The notes below the pieces were generated by a model. It made no database searches. It was given only the letters and a program-made list of their open reading frames with translations, and was not told the DNA's origin. A stretch of 42,428 nt of DNA from Triparma columacea. Taxonomy: Eukaryota; Sar; Bolidophyceae; Parmales; Triparmaceae. The translations under genes and the position numbers were made by a program. Positions 23,445 to 32,987 of the stretch are shown piece by piece. The stretch spans positions 1 through 42,428 of the forward strand of contig BRYA01000610.1 in assembly GCA_030267965.1 (NCBI GenBank), given 5' to 3'. How positions within the stretch are numbered: position 1 is the first letter of the stretch; every line of letters begins with the position of its first letter.

Positions 23445-24735
23445 ATGCACCCCATCGTATTGATTCTATTACTGTGTGTGTACACAACAATAGCATCATC
23501 ATGGACCGTAGTTGGTATTAATCAAATGCGTGTTAGAGGTGGATGGGGAGGGGGAAATGGAGGAGGCGACATCACTTCACCCTCTTCACCCTCCCAAAAT
23601 AGGCCATTAAGGACAAAATTGAGAGTATTGGCTGAGGAGAACGCAATCAATGAACATCATCCGGCCTCGATGATGAAGAACAGGGTAATTTTCGTACTAG
23701 GAGGACCTGGAGCAGGGAAGGGCACCCAGTGTGCTAAGATGGTGGAACACTTTGACTTTGTCCACCTCTCTGTAGGAGATTTGTTGAGGAAGGAGAGGGC
23801 AAAGAGCCCGCCCAGCGAGAACGCCGAGCTGATCGAGTCCTACTTGAAGGAGGGTAAGCTGGTGCCTGTGTCCATATCCCTGGCGCTGGTGAGGGAGGCC
23901 ATGGAGAGGGAGAAGGAGGGTAGTGTTTTCCTCATCGACGGCTTCCCGAGGAACGACGAGAATCTGGACGGGTGGACGAAGGCGATGCAGGGGGTGGTGA
24001 ACGTTTGCGGGGTACTGGTCTACGACTGCCCCATCCAAGAGTTGCAGAGGAGGATACTCAGTAGAGGGGAGACCAGTGGGAGGAGTGACGACAACTTGGA
24101 GAGCGCAAAGAAGAGGTTCAAGACGTTCGAGGGGGACACGATGCCCGTCGTTAGGAGGATGGAGGAGAGCGGGATTAAGAGCGTTCATATCAGGGGGGAG
24201 AACAAGTTGGAGAAGGTTTGGGAGGTAAGTAGGGTGGGTGTGGGGGGGGGGATGGGTGGGGTTGGTGGGAGGGGGCATCGAGCGAGCGAGCGAGGCGAGT
24301 CTCGGAAAAAAAAATTTGTTTGAAGCAGTTTGGGGACGACCGTCATTGAACTATTATTCCAAATAACTACTTACTAATGCCCCATTCCCACTAAAGGACA
24401 CTCGGGACGCGATCAACGGTATCATGGCTTCGGAGGTCGTCGCATGCAACGAAGGGTTAGACGCATGCCTGGGTGTGGGGGGGAAGGGACTTGAGCAGTT
24501 TGTGGATGAAAACATTGTTGGGGACTTTAGGGAGCACTTGAGGATCATGCAATTGGGGAACGGGGGGAGAGAGGGAGGGGCTATGACAATGAAAAAGGTT
24601 GGGGTCGAGGGGAGGACAGCGACGGTAGAAATGAGAGGAGAGAGGAAGGAGGAGGTTGTCAGGGTTTGGGAGAGGAGGGAGGGGGAGAGGGGGGGATGGA
24701 TGTTGATACATTACTCCTTGAGAATGGGGGTATGA
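23445..24735 (+). CDS. Plastid-targeted UMP-CMP kinase fused to NTF2-like domain
   Basis: Two exons (23445-24224 and 24397-24735) encode about 372 residues. The N-terminus is a signal peptide (IVLILLLCVYTTIASS) followed by Trp, matching the ASAF-type plastid signal, then a linker. The kinase domain has the P-loop GGPGAGKGTQ, the NMP-binding HLSVGDLLR, the FLIDGFPRN motif and the UMP-CMP-type short lid RGETSGRSDDN. It would phosphorylate UMP and CMP with ATP for plastid nucleotide supply. Exon 2 finishes the last kinase helix, then adds about 90 residues (FVDENIVGDFREHL to RVWERREGERGGWMLIHYS) resembling an NTF2/SnoaL or CaMKII-association fold. That second domain is unusual for this family. 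The long glycine-coding GGGG runs at the exon 1 end belong to the intron. Confidence 0.85.
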
Positions 24736-25321
24736 TAAGTGTTGCTTAAGGGCCGATCATTTGAGTACCTTTACATTCAAACACGACAAAGTTCTACGCC
24801 GCCAAGTGAGCCATTTCACGAAATTTCGAGTTTTGACAGCTATTCTCCATTTTTATAAATTGGATATCACATTAGTAAATTTTTATACAACTTGAAATAT
24901 CTTGTAAGAAAATTGGATTAATTAAAGCGAAATTAAGACGGGGAAATTTATACTGTCAGAACTATTTATAATCGTGTATAATTTCAAATTAGACATTATA
25001 TATCAACTATAAAAATAAACCTAGATATCTACGTGTTAAAAATCAATTTATAAAATCAAGACAAAATATTAAATGACAATGAAAACGATATTCAATCTTA
25101 TAATCATCTAATATGGATATGAATCAAAGAAATAACCAAAAAATTTACAAATACAACCTGAAAAGGCTATCAATATTACTCGAAAAAAATCAGTCACTAT
25201 TTTGCACTTTACACCATTTTGGTACGGTTTCCTCACCTCTCGTAACCTTATATTGGTAAATTAAAGATTATTCATCTGCATTGTCGAACGTTTGAATAAT
25301 TAACTGATCCGTATATATCAT
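24736..25321. other. AT-rich intergenic island, about 25% GC
   Basis: This 586-bp gap has no open frame of interest. Hand counting 24841-25320 gives about 121 G or C in 480 bases, roughly 25%, against about half in the flanking genes. The sequence is rich in short A and T runs and lacks clear tandem repeats. It must hold the terminator of the kinase gene and the promoter of the kaptin gene, but it is longer and far more AT-rich than the other gaps here. Confidence 0.7.
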
Positions 25322-27335
25322 ATGAATACACCCTTCAACCTCGTTGAGATCAACACTCTGCCTTTGCCGTCTCCATCACATTCCTTCAACAGTCTACGCC
25401 TTTGCCTCGATCCTAATGAAAATTATGCCCTTCTAAGTACATCTGTTCATACCGGCAAGTTCTCTCCCTTCCACCTGTCGGCTACAGGCCTTACTCCCAA
25501 GCTGAAGAAGAAGAAGCATCGGTCCCTCCCCTCTCCTCCGCCACCCCCTTACACTGAGAGTGTGGTGGCATCGGATGTCATCGGAGGCAATGGGATGGAA
25601 TGGGAAGAGGTGAGAATGTACGAGGAGTGAAGGAGTATTGCGAGGAAGAGCAAGGAAGAGGGTTGGGGTGCAAGAAATGCATGTTTTGACCTAACCTCCT
25701 ACCCGCCTTCATTTCATTGCCATCGCTATTTCTCGTCGCAGTACGGGCTGAACGAGAGCGGGGTCGAGGCTATCGCAGTTCAGAGAAAGGAAAGCGGAAA
25801 GAGCACGCACTACTTGAAGATAAGGTGAGAGAGAGTTGACCAGAGAGGGGAACTACAGTCCATGCGACAATTTCAACATCGTGGATAGGGAGGGAGACGC
25901 CGCAAGCTACACACCAACACAACCCTCTCCACGGCTCACTTTGCTCGTCGCACTCACAGGCGCCTGAAACCTGTCAATTCACGAGCCATCGAAGCAAATC
26001 AAATAATAAACCTTCCCTACGCCCCCCTCGCGCTTCACTTGACGTACCTCCCCCGGGCATTCGTGACGACCCCGACCCTTCTAGTTTCGTCGAGCGATTC
26101 TACCATAAAAATATACCAGCCGGTGCTCAACAATGACGGGCTCTTCGAGGAGGTTACGGATGAGGGTGTTAGGGAGAAGGTGAGCGAAACAAGCGAAGCA
26201 ACGCCCAAAGATTACTTGTGATGCGACTTTTATTCCAAACCTGTCTTCATGGAGCGAGCAATAATGCGTGTTGTATTCCAGTCCTTTCCTCGACTCGCTT
26301 TGCTCACCTCCCTCCACCCCCCCCCCCCACCTCCCCCCTAGCTCCTCCCCAACCTCCACCATGCGTTCCCCTCCCCCGTCCTAACAATGGATACCCTCCT
26401 CACCCCATCCCCTTCCTCCCCCACCTCCACCTACCACATAACCTGCGGTTGCCGTTGCGGTTACCTCTGCATAACATCATACGACCCCCAGCATTCCCCC
26501 CCCTCCGACTCCTTCGAATCCTGGAACGTAGACGGCCCGATATCCGCGGTCCAGGTATCCCCACCTTCAAAGAAAGGCGAGCTGTCACTCCTCGTAGCGT
26601 CCCTGGCAGGCTACGTCTGCACCTTTACGAGGCACAACGTAGGACCAGGTGGTTGGGGTCCACCCGTAGTGCTACCGGAGTCAGTTAACGGTGACGACCC
26701 TGTGCTCTGCGTATGCGCGGCGAAGTTCCCGACGCTTTCAGGCGACGCCGTGTTCGTAGGGACCGCGAGGGGGAAGGTGAGGGGGGTGGGGGAGGGGTGG
26801 GCGGAGTTGAATGCCCCTGCGTGTCCCATTCGTGTCCTTCTAACCTCCCCCCTCCCCCCCCTCCCCACAAAGGTGATGACGTTCACCCGTCTTACGTCCT
26901 TCCACTCTCCCCCCCCTTCATCCTCCCCTTCCCCCTACCTCCTTTCCTCCACCTCCCTCCTCCCTTCCCCGGTTCGGAGACTCGCAGTAGGCGACATAGA
27001 TGGGGACGGGATACCGGAGGTTTTAGCTATGACGAAGGATGAGATCACGGTTTTTAGAAGGAAGAATGAAGAAGTTAGGGAGATGGCGGAGGTGAGGGCC
27101 GTATATATATAATAATAACATGGAAAAGGAAGGAGAGGGGGGGGGGCGGAAGGAGAGTACGAAGGTGGATGTGTGTGTGTTTTGTGGTTTGGATGGGCAG
27201 GGGAAGGCCACGTGAAAGAAAGAAGAAATACTAACTTCCTCCCCTCCCCCCCCGCCCGTGAAAACAAACAAAAAAATAACGCAGTTCAAGCTCAAAATAA
27301 TAGACGGTGCAGCAGTCGATAAGGGCTCCGGTTAA
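25322..27335 (+). CDS. KPTN: Kaptin (KICSTOR / actin-associated beta-propeller)
   Basis: Six exons (25322-25609, 25742-25824, 25960-26179, 26342-26776, 26873-27091, 27285-27335) encode about 431 residues, close to human kaptin (436). Matches run along the whole chain: LLVSSSDSTIKIYQ against the LLSGNDPAIHLY blade, GCRCGYLCITS then WNVDGPISAV against GCQSGYVRVA and WSVLQDGPISRV, LLVASLAGYV, and an FG-GAP-like AVGDIDGDGIPEVLA. Kaptin is a predicted beta-propeller found with actin-rich structures and in the KICSTOR complex that tethers GATOR1 in animals. The fourth intron (26777-26872, 96 bp) keeps frame, so an unspliced reading would also be open. The last 17-codon exon is less certain. The plus strand is very C-rich here. 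Confidence 0.82.
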
Positions 27336-27433
27336 AAGAGATAAAAAACTCCCGTTGGGTCATCCGCTAGAAAATACCATCCCCTCTCTCTTTTCCTTCC
27401 CCTCTTCCCTCCCTCTTTCGTTTCTTGTTCTCC

Positions 27434-28946
27434 TTAAAGTTCGTTACTAAGTAGTTTACTTTTATTCCTATTCCTAATCTCCCCCTCCTCATAATGTCCC
27501 TTCGGTCTCTTCACACTTCCCGCGCACCTGAACCCAACGTTCCCCGCAGTGGCTTCCCCCGGTAAGTGCGTTCTCATGGCGCAGCTAACCGCGTGGTTGT
27601 ACTCTCCTGATACCGTGTCAACGTAGCTCCCACCCCTTGTGGTTTTTGTTGTTGCGGTGTGAGTAATTCTTACAGGGGTACTGTAAATTCAAAACCCTCT
27701 CATCCCCTTCACCCTCTCACCTTAGTGGTCGTTCCTTCTTCCTCCCCCCCCTACACCACTCCCATATATTCCCAATCATCCCATAGCACCCCACCCCATT
27801 CTCCCCCCCCCATTTAACCGGCGCCGTACCTTTCCATTCGTCTCCTACATTTTCGCTAAAGCCATCCCCCCCTTCATTCCATCCATACGGGAACTCCCCA
27901 TCCCATACGTTAACCTTACCCTCCACCCATTCGTCCCCCCACTCATACCTAAAATGATCCCCCCATTTCCCTCCCCTAGCCGCAGCTTCATACTCCCTAT
28001 CCCCAGGTAGTCTTTTACCTCTCCACTTACAATATTCAGCTGCGTCTTTATGACTAACATGTACAACAGGATGTTCCTCCAAGGTACCGTTAACCCCACT
28101 ACCCGGGCCTAATGGATTCCTCCAATATGCACCGGGTACAGCAATCCAATGGTCGTCGTGGGGGTCGAGTAAATGGTCCAAGTTACGGACTTCTAGTAAA
28201 GTATCAAGCACGTAACTCCACCCGTTCTTCTCGGCTTGTGTGACCCACTTTGTATCCTCAACGAAGCGGGAGTAGTCGGAGTTTGTTACGGAGGTACGGT
28301 CGATTACGAAGGGTGGGACAACTATTTTTTTCGGAGGGTAAATACCGTCGTCAAGATGACGGAGTGTGTCTATCTCATGGTGGTCCTATCGGTGGGGGGG
28401 GGATAAAGAAGGGGTTAGGGTGGCGCGAATTTTACACAACGGACAGTATGACGGACTCTTTTTTGTTCGTTTGTTCAAGGATTGTTCTCTCCATTGTTTC
28501 CACCATTGTTTTAACACCACCTCTGTTTACGTAATTATCGGCCCATTGAACACCATAATATTATTTTTCGACACCTCCTTAGACAGCTCACCCCTTACCT
28601 TCAAGTCCACTGTGTTCCCTGTCTTTGGGCATCTAATTTCGTCGACAAATCGTCTGAGATTTTCGTGTTCCCTTAGTTTATGGTCCTCTACCTCAGAATG
28701 GTGTAGCTGTTCGTGTGTGTCTGCGAAGGCGGTTCCGTAGGTGAAGCGTACGCTTAGGCAGGTCTCGTGGGATGAGGCTGGTAGGTGTAGGGTGTGGGCT
28801 TGGATGCAGTCTGAGGACTGGGAGGGGGAGATTAGTGCCATGTGTGTTAAGTTGTAGGCGTTTGTTTGTGTTGATTGTAGATGTAGAACGATGTTAATGA
28901 ATATGATGATATTAGTTGCGAATGTGAGTGATGTATTCATGTTCAT
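27434..28946 (-). CDS. Secreted SUMF2-like (FGE-sulfatase fold) protein without catalytic cysteines
   Basis: Three exons (28946-28599, 28385-27721, 27635-27434) encode about 404 residues. The N-terminus is a signal peptide ([17 protein letters not shown]) followed by about 90 unassigned residues. The rest is the FGE-sulfatase (C-type-lectin-like) fold: [57 protein letters not shown] and, at the C-terminus, [11 protein letters not shown] and NVGFRCA. In SUMF1/FGE the stretch after GGSY holds the two catalytic cysteines (CxxxxC). Here those positions are not cysteine, and the segment instead resembles SUMF2 (SWIDTADG-like). Junctions are phase 0 and phase 2. The open frame extends upstream to 29111, so a longer start is possible. 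Confidence 0.82.
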
Positions 28947-28971
28947 AATGGCTTTTTGGGTTTGAAATGGA
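28947..28971. promoter_or_regulatory. 25-bp gap between divergent start codons
   Basis: The minus-strand SUMF2-like start (28946) and the first plus-strand ATG (28972) of the next gene are 25 bp apart. Either the two genes share overlapping promoters or the plus-strand protein begins at a later ATG (several lie at 29030-29050). Confidence 0.4.
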
Positions 28972-30178
28972 ATGGAAAGAAATGGAGATTTTTGGGGTTG
29001 GAGAAAAGTCAGATCGAACGGATGCTTGAATATGAATGCTAATATGAATGCTACGATCCAATTGAATGACACCAACGATATATCTAATGAATACACACTT
29101 AATGAATACACATCTAATGAATCAGCTGTAATATCATTTAATGTATCTGTGGATGTATCCGTGGATGTATCTCATGAACAATATGATGATCAAACTGACG
29201 ATAATAACCATACAAACTACAAAAACACAACAATAGTGTACCTTGGATGTGTTATAATAATAGCATCATTTGTAAATACACTTTTATGGGTAAGAGAAAG
29301 AATGAAAATGACCCACCTCACCCACTCTCCCACTCACCCCCTCCCCACCCACTCACTCACTCAATCACCATAGATACCACTCATCATCTCCCCCCCAAAC
29401 ACACCCTCTTCCTCACTAATAACCTCCCTCACCCAAGCCTCCCTCCTAACTACATCCACAAACATCTTCTTCCTCACCCTCTCCTTCCATCACCTCTCAA
29501 CCAACAGAACCACCAACTTCAACGTCGGTCAAATCTCCGGCGTAGCCCTAATCCTAGGCCAGCAGTGCGCCCTCCTCTTCCTCATCTCCCTCCTTTCCTC
29601 CCCCCCCCTCTCTTCCCCCGTCCACTACCTTCGCGCCCTCCTCCACCTCCTTCCCGCCTTTTCCCTGACATCCTTATCAATCCTCCTAATGTACAGGGAC
29701 AAGTTGGCGGTTTCCTTCATAAGGAAGCTGGCAAGGGAGTCACACGGAACAGCCTCCGGTGCTTTCGATGCCTTCTTCAAGGACCGGTGAGTTTTTCAAC
29801 AAAGGCAAGGACCAAGGCATCCCCATATGGTGCGTTCACCCCCCTCCCCCCTCTCCTCCACCTCACCCCTACCATCAAACGCACGTCCCCCATCCAGTCG
29901 CAGTCGAGGGGTCACACCTGTCGCTGTACCCCCACCTCCCACGACCCAGAAAAATGTTATCCTTTAAGGGGCGCTTCAGTGTGGTTCAAGAAGGGGTGAA
30001 CTTAAACGCGATGTTAAATAAAACAACCATTGAGGGTGAATATTTTAAAAAACCCGAACACTCTTCATCTAATCACCCCCCCCCCCTTATCACCCCCCCG
30101 TCTTCACTGTCCCTTTTGTCCTTTATCCTTCCCGTCGTCATGTTTAGGTGTATTAACAATGCCTTTAATCCCCAGTAA
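28972..30178 (+). CDS. Uncharacterised membrane protein with about four TM helices
   Basis: Three exons (28972-29289, 29374-29786, 29950-30178) give about 319 residues. The N-terminal segment is polar and rich in Asn, Asp and Thr with many NxT/NxS sites, so it is probably lumenal. TM1 is IVYLGCVIIIASFVNTLLW; three more hydrophobic helices follow (ITSLTQASLLTTSTNIFFL, VALILGQQCALLFLISLL, LLPAFSLTSLSILLM), then a basic tail (SFIRKLARESHG). Intron 1 is phase 0. Intron 2 has a strong donor CCG/GTGAGT (phase 2) and acceptor CCCAG at 29949. The C-terminus is uncertain, since the frame runs 75 bp into the antisense end of RIC8. No family is recognised. Confidence 0.6.
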
Positions 30179-31595
30179 GTGCACCGCGTTCCCGAAGCCC
30201 GTTCCCCTTACAAACTTCTTAGGGTCACCCCCCGTCACAGCCCACGCCAGCTCGCTAGCCGCCCTCTTTAGTTTTCCCTCCACGCTAGTCATGCACTTGA
30301 TGACCTTCCACCCAACTGTGTAAGGTTCCGCGTTAAGAGGTTCCATGTTGGTCCCCCCCTCCTCCTCCCCCTTCCTCTCCTTAAGTCCCGGGAAAAGCAT
30401 GTCCTCCACAATCCTCCTAGCCTCTTCATCCCCCTCAACAATCTCCCTAACGACTCCCATGCTCGGTACAATCCTCTCCCACCCTCCTCCCCCGGTCCTT
30501 TCTACGCACTCACACTCCATTGCCCAGCTCATGTGTTCAACGATACTCTCAACGCACCCGTTCATCCTTAGGAATACCCTGAACTCCCCTGGCATAACCA
30601 TGAGTAATTTAACAACCTCACACTTCCCCTTCCTCTTCCTCTCCCCCTCCCATTTCAAGCAATCAACAACAAGTACACCAAGTTGCGTAAGAGCTTCATA
30701 CCTCCCCAAACCACCCTCTCTTCCCTCCTTTAGGTACTTCGGGAACTTCGCACCGATGGCATATAGGCATCTTAAAACTTCTATAAACACATCCTCCCTC
30801 CCTACACCGGCGGGGAAAGTATCACCCCCACTAGTACCATCGCAACGTACGGACCAGGCGAGGAGGGATGTTAGGAGTTGTATAATATCATTATGCTCAA
30901 CTAACGCTGGTACGACAGGTTCAAGCGTTGCGGAGAATAGGTGAAGTATACGGACAGATTGATGGAGTAAGAGGGGAGGACCACCGTGGTTTAGGGTGGA
31001 TACGATTTTATCAAGACCACCGTTTGTTAAAAACGTCATCTTCGTTGTAGCTGAACCGGAGGCGAGTGTGTTTACTAGACATGATAGAGTGAGGACACGG
31101 AGATTAGGAGGGAGAGGTGAAATATGAGAGGATGGGGGGAGAGAGAGAGAGAGAAGAAGATGGAGAGTTGAAGGGGATATTAGGGAGGGGAGGGGGGGGG
31201 TGGACTTTAGGAGTAGCTTTAATGATTTTAACGCCAGCGTTGTTGAGGTTTCGTCAAACACGGGGGAAGGTGAGGGGGGGGATGATGAGGGTAGAGGGGA
31301 TGATGGGGAGAGGGAGGATAGGTGGGAGAGGATGTAGGATGATATTGCGTTAAGTGTGTGAGGGTGGGGAGGGGTTGGGGATGACTTTGGATCTGGGAGG
31401 CAGGAGGTTGAGGGAGGAGGATGGAGGGGGGGTGAGAAGGATTGAGGCGGGGTAAGGGTCGGGAAGGTGGTTTGTTTTTTTGATTGTGGACGAGATTAGA
31501 CTATAAAAATAGTACGCATATGAAATTCAATATATGATTGATGTGTATGTACCTTCATTTATATCTAAAAATGTTTGTATGACGTTAAAATTCAT
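30104..31595 (-). CDS. RIC8: RIC8 / synembryn, G-alpha chaperone and exchange factor
   Basis: Two exons (31595-31553 and 31392-30104) encode about 443 residues. The protein is an armadillo-like helical array. Its C-terminal part matches the family: VEGKLKRAASELAW, then FVRGTGFGNAVHLLGIKG corresponds to the (Y)TGYGNAAGLLA signature of Ric-8. LRVLTLSCLVNTLA and FIEVLRCLYAI fit the repeats. RIC8 folds and activates heterotrimeric G-protein alpha subunits in the cytosol. The short first exon (MNFNVIQTFLDINE) joins in phase 1 across a 160-bp intron; an alternative start inside exon 2 cannot be excluded because no ATG lies near its 5' end. The coding strand changes from C-rich (5') to G-rich (3'). 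Confidence 0.82.
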
Positions 31596-31853
31596 TTCTA
31601 TTTTTCAACAACAATTTCCATTGGGTCTCAAGTTCCTCAAAAAGCACACTAAAGGCACAACAAGGCCGCAAAATCACACAGAAGGCACTAAAATCTCACT
31701 AAATGCACTAACACCCCACCAAAGGCAGTAAATACAAAAAAAGATACACCAACACTGCGACTATCTCCATCCTCGATCTCCACCACATTACCACCACCAC
31801 CACCACCACACACACATCACTACCACCACCACCAGCACATCTCACAACACTGG
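31596..31853. promoter_or_regulatory. Divergent promoter region, RIC8 and ADO/PCO gene, with ACC repeats
   Basis: This 258-bp gap carries the leaders of both genes. It contains several spaced copies of AAAGGCA-like words (31642-31730: ACTAAAGGCAC, GAAGGCACTAAAATC, CCAAAGGCAGTAAA) and ACC-trinucleotide tracts at 31790-31809 and 31822-31834. Their role is unknown. Confidence 0.5.
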
Positions 31854-32840
31854 ATGCTAACCCTAGCTATCCAATCATCAACCAACATCCTCCTCCATCA
31901 TTCAACATCCTCACTTATCCTCACTCTCACTCTACTCCTCACCCTCCTACTAACATTACCCATGTCCACAACATCACTCCCGTTTCACATGGGAACATTT
32001 AAATCATCATTATCACCACTGATTAAATCAGTTGATGATATACTTCCCACCATTATTAGAGATGACATGTCAAACAAACTACTTGAGGTGAGCTGAATTA
32101 ACCCAAACAAATCGCACAACAAACCCACACTTCAATCAAACCCCAACCAATCGCAAACCCCAACCAATCGCAAACCCATCCCATCACACACAACAAACCC
32201 ACACTAACTCCCCTCCAATCCCCCACAGGACTCTCAATTAATCCCCTCCCTCTCCCCTCTCATTTCCCACCTCTCTTCCCTCCCCCCTCTCCCTTCCCTC
32301 CCCCTCCTTTCTCTCCACCCCCCCGTCCCCTACCCCGAGACCTGTATCCGCTGCATAACCCTCCATTCCTCCCCTCCCACCTCCCCCCTACCATACGAGG
32401 TCTCGCTCTTCCTCTTCCCCCCCAACCAGACCATCCCCCTCCACGACCATCCCGACATGTGCGTGTTATCAAAGGTCCTCTACGGCACCCTCTCCTCCAC
32501 CTCCTACACCCCTCAGCCCCCCTCCACCCTCTCCTACCTTACCTCCCTCTTCTTCTCCCCCCCCCCCCTAACTTGCCCCCCCCCGGTACTCTCCACCTCC
32601 ACCCCCTCAACCCAACCCCTAGTCCTAACCCCAAGGATAGGGAACGTCCACTCCTTCAAGTCAGGATCTGAGGGGGCCGCTGTCCTGGACGTCATTGCTC
32701 CCACGTACGACGACGAGGAGGGCAGGGAATGCGGGTACTATGAGAGTGGGGGGGGGGAGGAGGGAGGGGTGGTGACGTTGAGGAGGTGCGGAGAACCGGA
32801 TTTCTTTAGATGCAGGGTTGGCACGATTGAGGAGGGATGA
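31854..32840 (+). CDS. Thiol dioxygenase, ADO / plant cysteine oxidase family
   Basis: Two exons (31854-32087 and 32229-32840) encode about 281 residues. The cupin core shows the family features: LHDHPDMCVLSKVLYGTLSS (iron ligands in HDH, then the SKxLYG motif), GNVHSF with the third histidine, and AVLDVIAPTYDDEEGRECGYY, matching the DVLxPPY...R.C.YY signature. The family oxidises N-terminal cysteine or cysteamine with O2, acting as an oxygen sensor in plants and animals. The first 45 residues include a strong hydrophobic run of Leu and Thr (LILTLTLLLTLLLTL), which could be a signal or membrane anchor; a later Met at about residue 37 (MSTTSLPF) would give a cytosolic form. Codon use is extremely C-rich between 32220 and 32640. 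Confidence 0.85.
32115..32205. repeat. Short direct repeats in the ADO/PCO intron
   Basis: Inside the 141-bp intron (32088-32228) the 17-bp unit CAACCAATCGCAAACCC is perfectly tandem at 32144-32160 and 32161-32177. It is flanked by two direct copies of CACAACAAACCCACACT at 32115-32131 and 32189-32205. The nested arrangement suggests replication slippage. Confidence 0.85.
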
Positions 32841-32889
32841 AATACGTTGTACTTACTCATTGCTGTTTATTTTATAATTAAAAAGGGAA

Positions 32890-32906
32890 GGGGGGGGGGG
32901 GGGGGG
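32890..32906. repeat. Homopolymer of 17 G
   Basis: An uninterrupted run of 17 G on the plus strand sits in the 147-bp convergent gap between the ADO/PCO gene and the next minus-strand gene. It lies within a longer purine-rich stretch and could form a G-quadruplex, or its length could be a sequencing artefact. Confidence 0.8.
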
Positions 32907-32987
32907 AAGGACGATATTTCGAAGAGTAATCGTACAGCGTATTATTATCACCCCCACCTCCACCCCCCCTTCCCTTCCCCAGCCCCT

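Noticed and set aside
24225..24396. Open frame continuing past the kinase exon 1 donor (glycine-rich)
   Set aside because: It is low-complexity glycine/arginine sequence from a G-rich intron, whereas splicing to 24397 completes the last kinase helix.
29787..29949. Possible +1 frameshift at CGG-TGA-G in the four-helix membrane gene: skipping one T would join FFKDR to EFFNKGKDQGIPIW
   Set aside because: The TGA lies within a strong GTGAGT donor, and a proper acceptor (CCCAG at 29945-29949) rejoins the downstream frame in the correct phase. An ordinary 163-bp intron explains it more simply.
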